In this document: in pieces, positions 1-11,559 of the stretch
Position numbering within the stretch: the first letter of the stretch is position 1
Layout: each line of letters begins with the position of its first letter
Assembly: GCA_025765595.1 (NCBI GenBank)
Contig: JAIVFH010000016.1
Coordinates: 310,001-374,000, forward strand
DNA: 64,000 nucleotides
Source: Obelidium mucronatum
Lineage: Eukaryota; Chytridiomycota; Chytridiomycetes; Chytridiales; Chytriomycetaceae
Reading direction: 5' to 3'
Made by a program: the position numbers and the translations under genes
The notes under the pieces: model-generated
What the model saw: the letters and a program-made list of their open reading frames with translations, nothing else
The model's database searches: none
Told to the model about the DNA's origin: nothing

Positions 1-59
1 GACAAAGAGAAACGGAATAGAAACAACAGCGTAAAAAAAACTAGTCCAAACGAGAAAGC

Positions 60-488
60 ATGAGATCACTTGCTTGCCTTGTAGCTCTTGCATATTCATT
101 GACAATTGCAGTCAATTCTCTCCCTATTCCCTTCAACAAGGCCGGTACGATTGAAAACGCCCATTGGATAAATAAGCGAGCAACCGTTGAGGAAGCGCAC
201 AATGCAGAAGTCATACCTGATCCCGCGGTATTGCACCAGTCTGCCTCAGGGAATCCATACACAACGCGAGAGCCTGTGGCAGTGCAAAACAACACGGCCG
301 GCACCAGACCAGACGAAACTAGAGCCTACATGAACAAGACGCAGGCGGCATTGAAATTCCGCGATGCAAGACTCAAGCGGCGAGCGCAGCCAGCGCCACC
401 AGCCAGCGTGCACGTGCTGTACCGGCCGCCTCAGGCCGCCGACGTGTATTCAACAAACACGACGCAGTCCCCAGCGCCGATGCGATAG
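60..488 (+). CDS. small secreted protein, possible propeptide
   Basis: A 142-residue single-exon reading frame. It starts with a charged residue and a hydrophobic stretch (LACLVALAYSLTIAV) that reads as a signal peptide ending near residue 20. No cysteines follow the signal region and there is no recognisable domain. Two basic sites, NKR near residue 39 and LKRR near residue 106-109, are of the type cut by kexin proteases, so the product could be a proprotein releasing a middle and a Pro-rich C-terminal peptide. Several N-glycosylation sequons (NNT, NKT, NTT) are present. The start is the first ATG after an AC-rich leader. I do not recognise a family. The reading frame, signal peptide and stop before an A/T-rich spacer are the only support for a real gene; function is unknown. 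Confidence 0.55.
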   Translation: MRSLACLVALAYSLTIAVNSLPIPFNKAGTIENAHWINKRATVEEAHNAEVIPDPAVLHQSASGNPYTTREPVAVQNNTAGTRPDETRAYMNKTQAALKFRDARLKRRAQPAPPASVHVLYRPPQAADVYSTNTTQSPAPMR

Positions 489-567
489 TTTTTCTTTACT
501 AAATAATTAAATATTTAAATAAAAACAGAATAGTAATTGTCACCAAACAACAAACAAAACATCGCAA

Positions 568-2538
568 ATGAGCGGAAAGAAGTCGAAGCCCGGCAGCGGC
601 AAGTCGACCGGCTCCAAGAAGGCCGGGTCCGCCGGCGCCAAGAAGGGCGACGCTGCGGCCGCACCCGACGCGAGCGGCAAGACGCGCGAGGACGTCGAGA
701 ACGAGCTGAAGGCGGCCGTCGAAGACCTGGCGAAGGAGCGCGAGGAGCGCAACTACTTCCAGCTCGAGCGGGTCTCTCTCTTCTTCTATCTTTCTCTCTC
801 TTCTTCTCTCTGCTTTCTGAACCGTACAAACAACTAGGACAAAATCAACGCCTTCTGGGAAATCACAAAAAGCGATCTGCAAGAAACAAAGGCGGAACTG
901 ATCAACAAGGACCGCGAGATTGAGGAGCAAGAAGAGAAGCACCAAGTCGAAATCAAGGTAACTAAAAAAACACGTCCAATGTAAAGCTAAACAAAATCAA
1001 ACACTTCACTTAGGTCTACAAACAAAAAGTAAAGCATTTGCTCTACGAATACCAAAACAATGTTGCCCATCTTCAAGCCGATTCAGACAGAGTCCTTCAG
1101 CTCGACCAAGAACAGCATCTCGCCTCAGAACAACAACTAAAGCGGGATAAACGCGCCCTTAAACTCGAGCTTAAAGAACTTGAGCTTTCACATGAAGATC
1201 TCATTAAACAACTGACTGCAAAACACGACATTGAAATCACAAAAATGAGAGGGGATTTTGAACGACGAGCCAAAGAGCTGCACGCAAAATATGAAAAGAA
1301 AATGAAGATTGTGCGTGACGAGCTAGAACTCAAGCGAAAAAATGAGATCCATGAGATAGAGGAACGAAAAAATAGTCAAATCAATGCTTTGATGAAGAAT
1401 CACGACAAGGCTTTCACAGAAATCAAGAATTATTACAACGACATTACGCTGAATAATCTTGCTTTGATCAACTCACTCAAGGTTTCTTTTCCTTACTTCT
1501 TACTTCTCCTTTTTTCGTTGTCGGTTTTTTTTTTGGTTTGATCTCTTCCATTGAATACTTACTCATTATCTTTGATTATCACAATTTCAGGAACAAGTCG
1601 AAGAGATGAAAAAGAAGGAAGAAAGGAATGAAAAGCTAATGGCAGATATAACGGCTGAAAACAAACGCCTCTCAGAACCTTTGATGGCAGCCCTCGCAGA
1701 CTGCGATACTCTCAAGAAACAATTGCAGCACTACGAGAAGGACAAAATGTCTCTACATAATGCAAAAGCGCGGCTCAAAGTTCTTGAAGAGAAACACAAG
1801 CAACTGCTATGGGAGCACGAGGTGCTTGAACAGAGGTTCTCTCAGGTTGAAAAAGAGAGGAATGAGTTGTATGAAGGCTTTGTGGATAGGATTATTGGCG
1901 TACAGCAAAAGTCGGGTTTCAAGAATTTGGTACAGAAAAAATTTTCTTCTGTTTTTTTTTTTTTACAATTTTTTTGGTTATGGCTAAATTTTCACACGCA
2001 TTTACACACATATATACTTACACACATCGCACACGACCCTATTTATTTCTCTCTCCTCTCTCGTTTTCTACATTTTTCTCCGGTTTTTTTTTGATGTCTC
2101 CTCTCTAGATTCTGGAAAAGAAAGTCGAGAGTTTGAAAGAAACCCTTGAAAAGAAGGACCTCCAGCTCAATGAAATCCTGAAGGCTACCAACTTGGATCC
2201 AGCGGCGCTTGCAAACTTGACTCGTCGTCTGGAAGAAGTATTGGAACTCAAGAATCAACAAATCAAAGAGTTGCAATACGATTTGGCTAAAGTTACAAAG
2301 GTGAAGTGCTTTTTTATTTATTTTTATTATTATTCTATTTTCTTTATATTTGTATTTTTAAAACCGTTGAACTCTTTTTTTTCGATATATATTTTTTCAG
2401 GCACATAATGATATGATACGTGTTTATGAAGCAAAGTTGACAGAGTACTCTATACCAATCGAGGAAATGGGTTTCAAACCGTTAATAGTGACATCAAAAA
2501 CGGGCACGAATCCCGCTGGACTTGTTGCCACGTTATGA
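568..2538 (+). CDS. DRC4: dynein regulatory complex subunit 4 (GAS8-like)
   Basis: Coiled-coil subunit of the nexin-dynein regulatory complex that links outer doublets in motile flagella. Six exons join in phase: 568-771, 838-957, 1014-1481, 1591-1929, 2109-2300 and 2401-2538, giving 486 residues, close to the usual length (about 480). The N-terminus is a Lys/Gly/Ala-rich basic tail. The rest is nearly continuous heptad coiled coil with family hallmarks such as the [16 protein letters not shown] stretch, the [11 protein letters not shown] stretch and the [12 protein letters not shown] stretch. The C-terminus ([20 protein letters not shown]) is also typical. Exon 1 is far more GC-rich than the other exons. 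The presence of this gene implies a flagellated zoospore stage. Recognition is from memory of the family; alternatives are unlikely. Confidence 0.93.
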
Positions 2539-2701
2539 TGGAGTTTCTTAGATCCTTTCCTGAAAAAATTCTTTGATTATCGAGTGGAAGTAAAAAAATA
2601 AACCAAAAGAGAACTTTTCGTTTTATCAAAATTTTATTTCGTAATGCGGAGAAGAGAAAAGACAAAGGTCAAAAAAAATAAGACACGAAAGCAATAGGAC
2701 A

Positions 2702-4610
2702 TCAACGAATGTTGTACAAGTTCTCCTCAATCTTGCTGTGGCGAAGGAATCTGCACAGAAAATAAAAAATCAGATTATTATCGTTTGGATAAGTGCCAAA
2801 AACAAAAAACGTACGCATTCTGGGTAGAAATCAAACCACGAGAGTTCAAGAAGTACTTGTAGAGGAATGCATGTCTGTCAATGTTACGCAACCATTCTTC
2901 GAAGCTAAAAAAAAAAACAAGAAGAAAAACAGGTGAGCAAAGAAAAGAATCAAGTCGCGAATAATTGATACTCAACTGCAACATTTCTCTCTCCTCCACA
3001 TACAAGCGATCGTGAATTTGAGTCTTTCTGAACCCTTCCACTTTGGCCTTCTCTTCGTCAAAGTTGATCTGGTACTTTGGAGCAACGCTGTCATTGTACA
3101 TTGAGTACACTGGCTGGTGGAAGATCAAGTTGCTTGCGGGGGCATCTGGAATGTCAATCTTGTTGACTCCAAAGGAGTTGGCAATCAAACTACGCGGTGT
3201 GTTTGTACGGATGACGAGAATAAGCAAGGAAATCATTCGACGGAATTGGAATCGAGCCATGGCTTTTGATTGGGCCTTGATGCGGATCCATTCCAGACCG
3301 TTGTGGATTTCTGGGCTTCCAGACTATTTTGAAGGGGGGACCTCAATCAGTGACCTTAAAAAAAAACAACTATTTTTTCTCTCACTACCTCAATGTTGAT
3401 GATGCGCATGAAGCACCTTTGATCGTCAGCATCAGCGCCAGGAACGTAATTGTGCCAGTTGTGAGTACCCCGGAAAATCGCGACAATTGTGCGAACCATA
3501 TCCAGTTGCTCCTCAGTCATTCTGTAATTTCTCAATTGCTCCACGTTACGGGATGGAAGATCAATCGGGTCGTAAAATTGTGGAATGTCATCTTGGGCCA
3601 CTGACTCAGTAAAAGTTGAGTTGGAGGTGATGAGGTTGGCAATGGATTCCTTGTCTCGGTCTGATGGCTGCGAGGATTTACGACGGAGAGACGAAAAGAA
3701 GGAAGGACGCTCGTTGGCTACAGGGTCGACTGGAGGTGGTGGCCCAGATTCGCGGTATCCGGATCTTCCACGAGACGCACTACGGCCTGAACGGGAACGG
3801 GAACGTCCAAGACGTTTAAGGGTTGTAAAGAGGGAACCCTCGCCGGAACGGTCGACTTCTGGGTCCGCATCTGGGTACCTACATGCCACACAACAACAAA
3901 CTGGTTACTGTTTGCTACATTTTGTTGGGAATAAAAACGTACATGTTGTCCAAGTCTTCTTTGGACACGGTTTCATGTACTGTATCATATCCAGCAAGTG
4001 CCTGAGGCGCCATGAAGACGTAGGTCTAGAAGTTAGGGTCAAGTATTGTAAGACACCATTCACCCTGTGCAATAAGTTGTACATACAGGAATCAAGTACT
4101 CATATGTTCTAGCCTCGCAAGATCGTCTGGCGGAAAAGCCTTCGCCAGTTGGAGCCACAATCTTGAAGACACGAATTGACTCTGGTAAAATGGCATTGAC
4201 GGCGTCAGGGGATGGAACCTTGATGTTATCATCCAAGATTTCGAGTGAAAGTAACTGACGAGCAGCATGCTCGCCTTCTTCGGTGGTGGCAGCACGAGAG
4301 ATGTTGATCATCTAAGTACACAAGCCAGGCGGTGAGAGGGGGTTCAACACTGGCGAAAGGTTAGAACTTACGGTAACACTTTCAGTGCCGTTACTCTTTC
4401 CAGTAAGAGTTGCAATTGCAGAGAGAATGGTGCTTTCTACGGACTTGTCTCCTTTGGCTCTAATCACAAACAACCACGTTAACTCCCGCACCTTGACACG
4501 CAACGTCGAAGAGGATCCGCCCAAAGCATTCGTTGTAAGCGCAAGTACCTTTCGAGACCGGTGAAGTTGGTTCCGTTGTATCCAAAGAGAACTGCAATAT
4601 GAACTCCCAT
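2702..4610 (-). CDS. Pus1/TruA-type pseudouridine synthase homologue with altered catalytic motif
   Basis: Homologue of the eukaryotic tRNA pseudouridine synthases PUS1/PUS2. Eight exons (4610-4549, 4459-4372, 4311-4087, 4025-3943, 3878-3389, 3323-2977, 2904-2815, 2750-2702) join in phase to 477 residues. Family landmarks are the first strand (VHIAVLFGYNGTNFTGLE), the ARRSCEARTYEYLIPTYVF block, the GTHNWHNY block and the C-terminal FEEWL helix. The motif that normally reads RAARTDKGVHA, with the catalytic Asp, here reads RAATTEEGEHAARQ: Asp is Glu, Arg is Thr and Lys-Gly-Val is Glu-Gly-Glu. The MxHQIRKM helix is also changed (FQFRRMI). An insert of about 100 residues between the two catalytic subdomains contains SRSRSGRSASRGRSG. 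It is probably an inactive or repurposed RNA-binding paralogue, by inference. It converges on DRC4. Confidence 0.85.
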
Positions 4611-5199
4611 TTTTGTTGTTTGTTTCTGAAACCCAAACGTAAATTGCCAAATCGTTTCACTCCACTTATAAAATGGTGCATGTTTCAAAAATTAAAGCGC
4701 TAAGCAATAATGTTAAGGAACAGAAGCCGGTGGTGCTCCTTCTTGCGCATTCCTTTTCAATGTAAGAGAAATCACCCCTTAATTAATCACCCTGTGAATG
4801 ATCTGATGGTAAACGACAACATCAAAACATTGATTGTTTCGAAACTACCTGTTACTTTATTGTAAATAGTATAGTTGAAACGGTGCAGAACATAATGATA
4901 ATATTAGAAACGTGTAAAAAGTTAATCTAAGACAACCACGAAGTACCACTCACTATCTCCAAGTAAACAGTCTATTGCCGTTTATTTTTCTCTATTTAAA
5001 GTTGAATAGCCCCTGAACCGCAGTGGTGCCAAACAAACATTTTTAAAATATTGTGCAAAGCCAGCGAAATCAGCCTTACCTGCCCTTATTACTGTCGGGA
5101 TTAGAACGACTTCAACGCAAATAGATTAACTCCCAACTCAATGTATCCGCCTGCTGAGCCGTCCAGAGTCAGTGACGGTAAGCGTGTTTGGCTGTTGAA
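4611..5199. other. intergenic, divergent promoter region
   Basis: About 590 bp between the divergently transcribed Pus1-like gene and the CDC4-like gene. It is A/T-rich with no convincing reading frame, tRNA or repeat. It should hold both promoters and the 5' leaders. No specific element was recognised. Confidence 0.5.
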
Positions 5200-8100
5200 A
5201 TGCAACCAATTGACATGTTTGACCCAGCATCTCAACCAGTGCGGGCCGCCCAGTTCGCCCTTGCACCACATTCAATAACAACTGTAAGGTCCTGGAGCGT
5301 TTGCTGACGCAGCTAACACTCACTATTCTTAGACGGTTGTCACTACAACCACAACAAAAATTACAGAATTCCCCCCACTTCTGATTGAGCCGTCTCATAC
5401 TTATTCGGGGGTCGGAAGCAAGAAACTGCTGAAGAATCTACGTGCGTTGGATGTCTCAGAGTTCCCCCTTGCAAATACCCCAACTCCACCAGCCCTCAAG
5501 AAGTTTTGCTTTGACCTCAATGGCGTCCCCACCAGATTCACTGAATTGGATTTATTCGAAGATGACCTTCAGAAAGTACGTTTTTTAAACATGGCAGACA
5601 ATCTAACAACCTTCCTTTCATCAGCTCAACTCAAGCAAGCATGATAATAGACCCTCTGCTTCTGCAACTCCTTCGATCACCAGCAATCATTTTCAGCATC
5701 ATACCAGAAATCTCCCAACTGTCCATAATAACAATTCCTTCTCAACGGACAAACCACAAACTTCTCCACTCAAGAATATCCGAAAAAGAGATCATCGTGG
5801 CGCCTCCTTCACTAATGCAAGCCACGGTCAAAACCCTGGAGCTGCTGATGGCGTTCTTGATTTAGATGCGACACAGCCGGTGCCATTGACCCCCTTTCCA
5901 GACTTGGTCGTTCAGACTGCAGCCGCCAACTTGCCACCTATTATTACAGCTGTGAATACAATCAATTCTCCAGTTAACGTCGTTAACAACAATCCTTTGC
6001 TCTTGGGTTTGGACGAGACACCAAACCTTCCCAGCCCGACGATGTCTCCAACAGCAACGACACCACCACCGCATGCCTTTGCTCTTCCGGGCCCTGTTTT
6101 AGTGCAACATTTCCGTAGTGGAAATAACACCGGGCCCACATCTCCTGTCCCAAATCACCGTCAAAGAGATTTAGGAACAACAGCTCGCTCTCTGACAACA
6201 TCTCCAACCACCCGCTATGCACCCTCCTCACTTCCATCCACGCTATCTGATATTCCTTCCATAATCAACACTTTTGATGCTTTGGCTCCACAACTCCAGT
6301 CGTACCTTCTCTTGCAACTGCTTCGTAGATGCTCGTCAAAAACCCTCCAGTTTGTATCCACTTTAATCCTTCCAGCTCTGAAGCAAGACTTTCTCGGAGA
6401 CCTGCCGGCAGAACTCGCGTACCAAATCCTGGGTCGCTTGGATTTGCGAACGCTGAGTCGGGTTTCTCGAGTTTGTAAGAAGTGGCGCGGTGTTGTAGAC
6501 GGAGAGGGTGCGGGAATCGCGGTTTGGAAGCAAAGATTGAGTATGGAGGGGTGGTTTAGTGAAGGAGAGGTGAAGGGAATTTTGGAGAGGTTTGTCATGT
6601 GGAGAAGGAGCTTGGATGGTAAAATGGCGATTGCGAAAGATATTACCAGAGGAAATCATGATAGTGGTAGCAGTAGCCGTCGGAGTAGTGTTGGCGCTAG
6701 TGCGAGTCAGAAGGGTAAGGCGGTGTACCTTAGCGACAAAAAAGTTGATGAGCAAACAGTCATAAAGAGTCCTGGAGTGCTTAAGCTTGACTCAGATGAT
6801 ATGGCCACAAAGGGTATGTTGAGCGGTGGGGCGGTTTCCATGAAGAGGAGCGCAGATTCCTTGAATTCTGCTAGTACAGCCTTTACTCATCGCGTTGGAG
6901 ATGAAGTTGTTGGTTTGGGACTTGGATCCTTCCGTTCAACAAACAGTAATCTTCGAAGGCATGCCATTTTTGATGAGGACGATGATCGAGAAGAAGATTA
7001 CGGTGCTGACCGTTATTCACTTGCTGGCTCTAGCCACGATGGCTATGGTAGTGACTGCGACTATGAATTCGAAGAAGATGAAGCAGAAGACTACTATGAT
7101 GCAAATCAACAGGTGGATGATGGTGACGCAAACGCAAGCAAGGAGGAATTCTTGAGTTACTTTGCTTCAAGCCAACAGTGTCCTACTATTGTTCAAGACA
7201 CTGTTGATTGGATGAAAACTCTGAACGAATTTTCAACAAGTATTTCAGACGTTAGCTCTTCTGGGGCATCCATGTATGGAAATACAACTGGAAAAGCATT
7301 TGGTCGCGGAAGCAAGCGCCTTCGCATTTCTCGTGCTCGGTCACGATTGAGAAAGTTTATTGAAGAATGTAGCAAGTCTGAACTGAGTCGGTTGGCTTTG
7401 CAAGTGCCACATTTGTACAAGGGTATTTACCGCCGTCACCATATTATTCGGCGAAATTGGGCTCGCGGAGCTCAGCAGACAACAGAATTTCCAGGGCACG
7501 GAAATAATGTTGTTACTTGTCTACAATTTGATAATGATAAAATTGTTTCTGGGTTAGTTCCACAATTCTTTCTGTTTGTAGTATTTGAGTTGGTGGTATT
7601 GAGCAGCTTTGTTTTTAGATCTGACGATCAAACTATCCATATCTATGACACAAAGTCCGGAACGATTCGGAGGAAGCTTGTTGGTCACGACGGTGGGGTT
7701 TGGGCTCTCCAATATTGGGGTGATTCTTTGGTTTCTGGCTCTACGGACAGATCTGTTCGTGTATGGGATATGGACACTGGTCTTTGCACCCATTTATTTG
7801 AAGGCCACACGTCAACCGTGCGTTGTTTGATGATTGTTACACCTTCTGCTACTTCAGCGTACCCTTTTGGAACTAACGGCCGAAACGGCGGAGCGGACTT
7901 TGAACCAGGATTGGAGCCGTCTCAACCCCTGATCGTCACTGGGTCGCGAGATGCAACTCTACGCGTTTGGCGGCTACCTAACCCCAAGACCGACAAGTAC
8001 CATGTTCCACAGCACGCCCAGGGTGTAGTCCACACTCATGGCGATGAAAACAACACATACGAATCTGGACAGAATCCATTTTCGATGCATGTCCTTACGG

Positions 8101-9416
8101 GGCACAGCAACAGCGTGCGTGCGATTGCCGGCCACGGGAGAGTTCTTGTTTCTGGGTCCTACGATCACACAGTTCGGGTGTGGGACTTGATCAATGGAGA
8201 CTGTGTTTACACCTTCCGCGGCCACCGTGAAAAGGTTTATAGTGTTGGCTATAGTCACGAACTCTCGCGAGCTGTTAGTGGAAGTCTCGATGCTACCGTG
8301 AAGGTTTGGTGTATCCAAACAGGGGTTTTGCTGCACAACCTCGAAGGGCACACTTCTCTTGTTGGATTGCTGGAGTTGAGTCCAGAGTACTTGGTCAGCG
8401 CAGCAGCTGACCAATCGCTGCGGATCTGGGCACCAGGGTCTGGACATTGTTTAGCCCATTTGCATGGACATACAGCAGCAATTACATGTTTTCACCATGA
8501 CCCAAAACTTAATCGAATTGTTTCTGGAAGCGATGGAGGCGTTAAATTGTGGGAGTTGAGCTCTGCTGTTGGCGGGGGCTTGTCAGTTGGCAGTGGATCG
8601 TCGGCAGGAACTGCAGCAGGGCTTGGTGTTGATGGTGCTACGCAAGCGACGGGGATGGGCCCTGGATTTGAGTTTCGACAAGGACCAAATGGGCCGGAGC
8701 CTGTGTATGGTAGATATAGTCGGGATCTTGTAAGTGGAGTGGCAGGAGTTTGGAGGGTTCGAATGGATGAACGGCGACTTGTTTGTGCCATCTCGAAAGA
8801 AGGAGGAAACACTTGGTTTCAAGTTCTTGATTTTGGGGAGAATGTGAAGCATGGAACAATAGTTCAAGGAACTGGAGATGGCGGCATGGACTGGGTAGAT
8901 GATGAAATGGAAGAAGATGAAGATGAAGACGGTGATGATGGGGTTGACGATGGCGATGATGGAGGCGAAGATGATGGCAACCTCCCACCTGATCATCATG
9001 AACCTGAAAATCCCTTGGGATCCGCGGCGTCTTTGCCGGGAGTGGGTAACGCCAACAATGGGGCAGGTGGTGGTGGTGCCCTACCAGCTCCATTAACGTT
9101 GCCTCTCAACCAATCCTTTTCTCTTGTTGCTTCTTCGTCAAGTTCCGGTAGCCATCCGCCGCTTCGGAATCCAGTAACTCGAACAGAACTTCTTGCCGCG
9201 CTTGGTGAGCAGCCCTCCGATAGTCCACGAAGTGGTCTGGAACCAGACAGAGATTTGAACACTGGCGGAACTAGTAGCAGCTCCACTAGCGCCACGCGTA
9301 TTCCTTCATTCTTCGAGACTGGAGCTTCTTCTTCTCGTGGCACTACTAGTATGTCCCAAATGATTCAAGATGAAGCCAACGTGGACGGTGCCTCAACCGA
9401 CGACGTTGCTGAATAA
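5200..9416 (+). CDS. F-box/WD40 protein, CDC4/FBXW7-like SCF substrate receptor
   Basis: Substrate-recognition subunit of an SCF ubiquitin ligase. Four exons: 5200-5283, 5333-5575, 5625-7552 and 7619-9416, all in phase. The first intron has a CTAAC branch site just before its acceptor. The N-terminus contains a Thr-rich stretch followed by KITEFPPLLI, seen in fungal Cdc4 homologues. A long Ser/Pro-rich region precedes the F-box (LGDLPAELAYQILGRLDL through CKKWRGVV). Then come an acidic linker and about seven to eight WD40 blades with repeated VSGSxDxxVRVWD signatures and GH dipeptides. The C-terminus is acidic and Gly/Ser-rich. The third intron (66 bp) is a multiple of three without a stop, so retention would add 22 hydrophobic residues in the first blade. 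An in-frame ATG at 5215 is an alternative start. Orthology to CDC4 rather than another FBXW protein is likely but not proven. Confidence 0.88.
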
Positions 9417-9628
9417 CATCGGTTTCTTGTTCAAATATTTATTTCAATTTTTTCTTGTTTTTGTAACTATATTTTATTGCTTTTGCAGAGGTGGATCGAA
9501 ATCAAATAAATAACTTCTGTTTTTAATATTGACTTTGGTCGAACGAACATAAGTAGCAAAATCGTTGCCACGTTTTCTAATACATATATATTTTAAAGAA
9601 ATGAATGTGCTCTTTATTTTCTGTTGCT

Positions 9629-11311
9629 TCAGATCTTGGCGGCTGGCAAAACAGTGCCCTCGCATGCACCAAACCCAATGCGAATCTTCTTTCCGTTAAC
9701 TTCGGCCTCACACTTGCCTGTAATTGTCAAAGAGTCACCATCTTCAATGAAAGTACGCTTCACAGAACCATCCTTGCTCAACACAACCTCTTGCTTTCCG
9801 TTCAACGAAGCTTCCAACAAGGATCCCAACGAGTTGTTGTCTGGACCTGAAATGGTTCCACTTCCCAACAAATCACCCGCATTCAAGTTGCATCCGTTAA
9901 CAGTGTGGTGTGCAAGTTGTTGCTTCATGCTCCAGTACATGTATTTAAGGTTGGTTTTTGAGATTGTGTAGTTTTCGGTGGATCCAGCCGCTGTTTGTAA
10001 CGAAAAAGAGTTAATTTAAGTTTCCTAGACAATTCTGTTTGATGTGTTTATGTGGGAGGGATGGGGAAAGCAACATACGTTTCAAAGTACATTCCAATTG
10101 CAAGTCATAGGCATCTTTGGGTCCTGACTTCAAGTATGACACTGGGGTTGGGTCTTGAGCTGGTTGGGCGACACGGAATGGTTCCAACGCATCCATGGTA
10201 ACAATCCAAGGAGAAATGGTAGTTCCAAAGTTCTAAAATAGCGGAATTGGCATTAGCAAGGACAAAACAGGGATAAACACATCAAGCACAGACAACACAC
10301 ACACAGACACACACACACACACACACCTTTCCGAGGAATGGACCCAAAGGAACGTATTCAAAGGCTTGGATGTCTCTTGCACTCCAGTCATTCATGAGAA
10401 CCATTCCAAACATGTGCTGCTCTGCATCTTCAATATTGATGCGTTCTCCCAAGTCGTTTCCAGTACCGATAATGAAGGCAGTTTCCAGCTCGTAATCAAA
10501 CTTTTTGCAGTTGCTGAAGAGAACCTCTTTTGTGGCAAAGTCTTGGATCAATCCAGAAGGACGACGGATTGGTGTTCCAGACACAACAACGGAGGAGGCA
10601 CGGCCGTGGTAACCAACTGGGAGGTGGACCCTATTATTTTAAATAAATAAAAAACAGACCAGTTTAAAAACCACCCACACAAGATAAATAAAATAACTGA
10701 AAAGATAAAAAAAAAAAAGAGAGAGAGGCTGACCAGTTTGGCTGAAGAGCATTGTCCTTTCCTCTGAACATGACACCAACATTGAAAGCATGTTCACGGG
10801 ACGAGTAGAAATCAGTGTAATCACCAATTTGAGCTGGCATGTGGTTGCGAACCGAAGCAAGAGGGATGAGAATGGAATCCTTCAAAGCAGCATTGCTTCT
10901 GAGTGGCGAGGCGGGACCAGAGAGGAGCGCTTGAAGAGTAGCACGTGCTTCTCTCCACGACGGTCTTCCGAGACGCATGAACGCATTCAGAGTTGGCTGA
11001 AGGAAACGGTTAGCAACAGCCGCCAGACGGCAAAAAACACAGGTTTTTCGCACCTCGGCAAACACTCGCGCGGCGACATTCTTGAGCAGCGGCCCGTCAA
11101 AGAGCCCTGCGTTTGCAACGGCGCGCAAGTCAACGGCAAATGCTCCAATGGCAGAGGCGGGGCGGGGCGTGGCCTGCAGCAAAAACAAGCGAGTCAGCGG
11201 CAGCAAGGCTGCGCATTCAATCCTTACATCTGAAGCACTGGAAATGATGCCAAATGGAATGTTCTCAAGGGTGAAGTCCGAGTTGGAAGGGATGTCGACA
11301 ACGGCGCTCAT
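9629..11311 (-). CDS. fumarylacetoacetase
   Basis: Last enzyme of tyrosine/phenylalanine catabolism. It hydrolyses fumarylacetoacetate to fumarate and acetoacetate in the cytosol. The N-terminal FAH domain starts [21 protein letters not shown]. The catalytic domain shows [14 protein letters not shown], the [13 protein letters not shown] block, [27 protein letters not shown] and [17 protein letters not shown], which supply the metal ligands and catalytic residues of the family. The C-terminus has [11 protein letters not shown] and the usual [12 protein letters not shown] ending. At least five introns interrupt it. One carries a CA-repeat next to its donor side (about 10290-10326). The start is the ATG that gives the conserved N-terminal domain. 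It is tail-to-tail with the CDC4-like gene. Confidence 0.94.
10290..10326. repeat. CA dinucleotide microsatellite in FAH intron
   Basis: A mostly pure CA tract with one interrupting G lies inside an intron of the fumarylacetoacetase gene, close to the exon that encodes PLGPFLGK. Read on the coding strand it is a GT run immediately after the splice donor. Confidence 0.85.
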
Positions 11312-11559
11312 ATTTGGTGGTTTTCGGGTTACTTTTTTTTGGAAGGAAAGGAATGGAATAAATTCCTGTTTTCGGTTGAGTTCCGGTTGATTCCGAAATC
11401 TCCATTTCTGTTTCAAATCACTATTTAATAAGTATAATAATATTGCATTAGAAAATAGACAATAGAGTATAAACTTTAATAAGTACTGCACAGCAATGGG
11501 AAAAAAGACAGCAGCATCTGAAAATAACAAATAACTTTGACCAAAAAAAAGAACTTCCG

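Noticed and set aside
499..945. Overlapping long frames on both strands over DRC4 exon 1
   Set aside because: They exist because the region is GC-rich and lacks A/T-rich stop codons. The plus-strand frame that joins in phase to the DRC4 coiled coil explains the sequence.
8492..9343. Several long minus-strand frames opposite the CDC4-like gene
   Set aside because: Composition is the mirror of WD40 and Gly/Asp-rich coding sequence (Pro/His-rich), with no domain. They are shadows.
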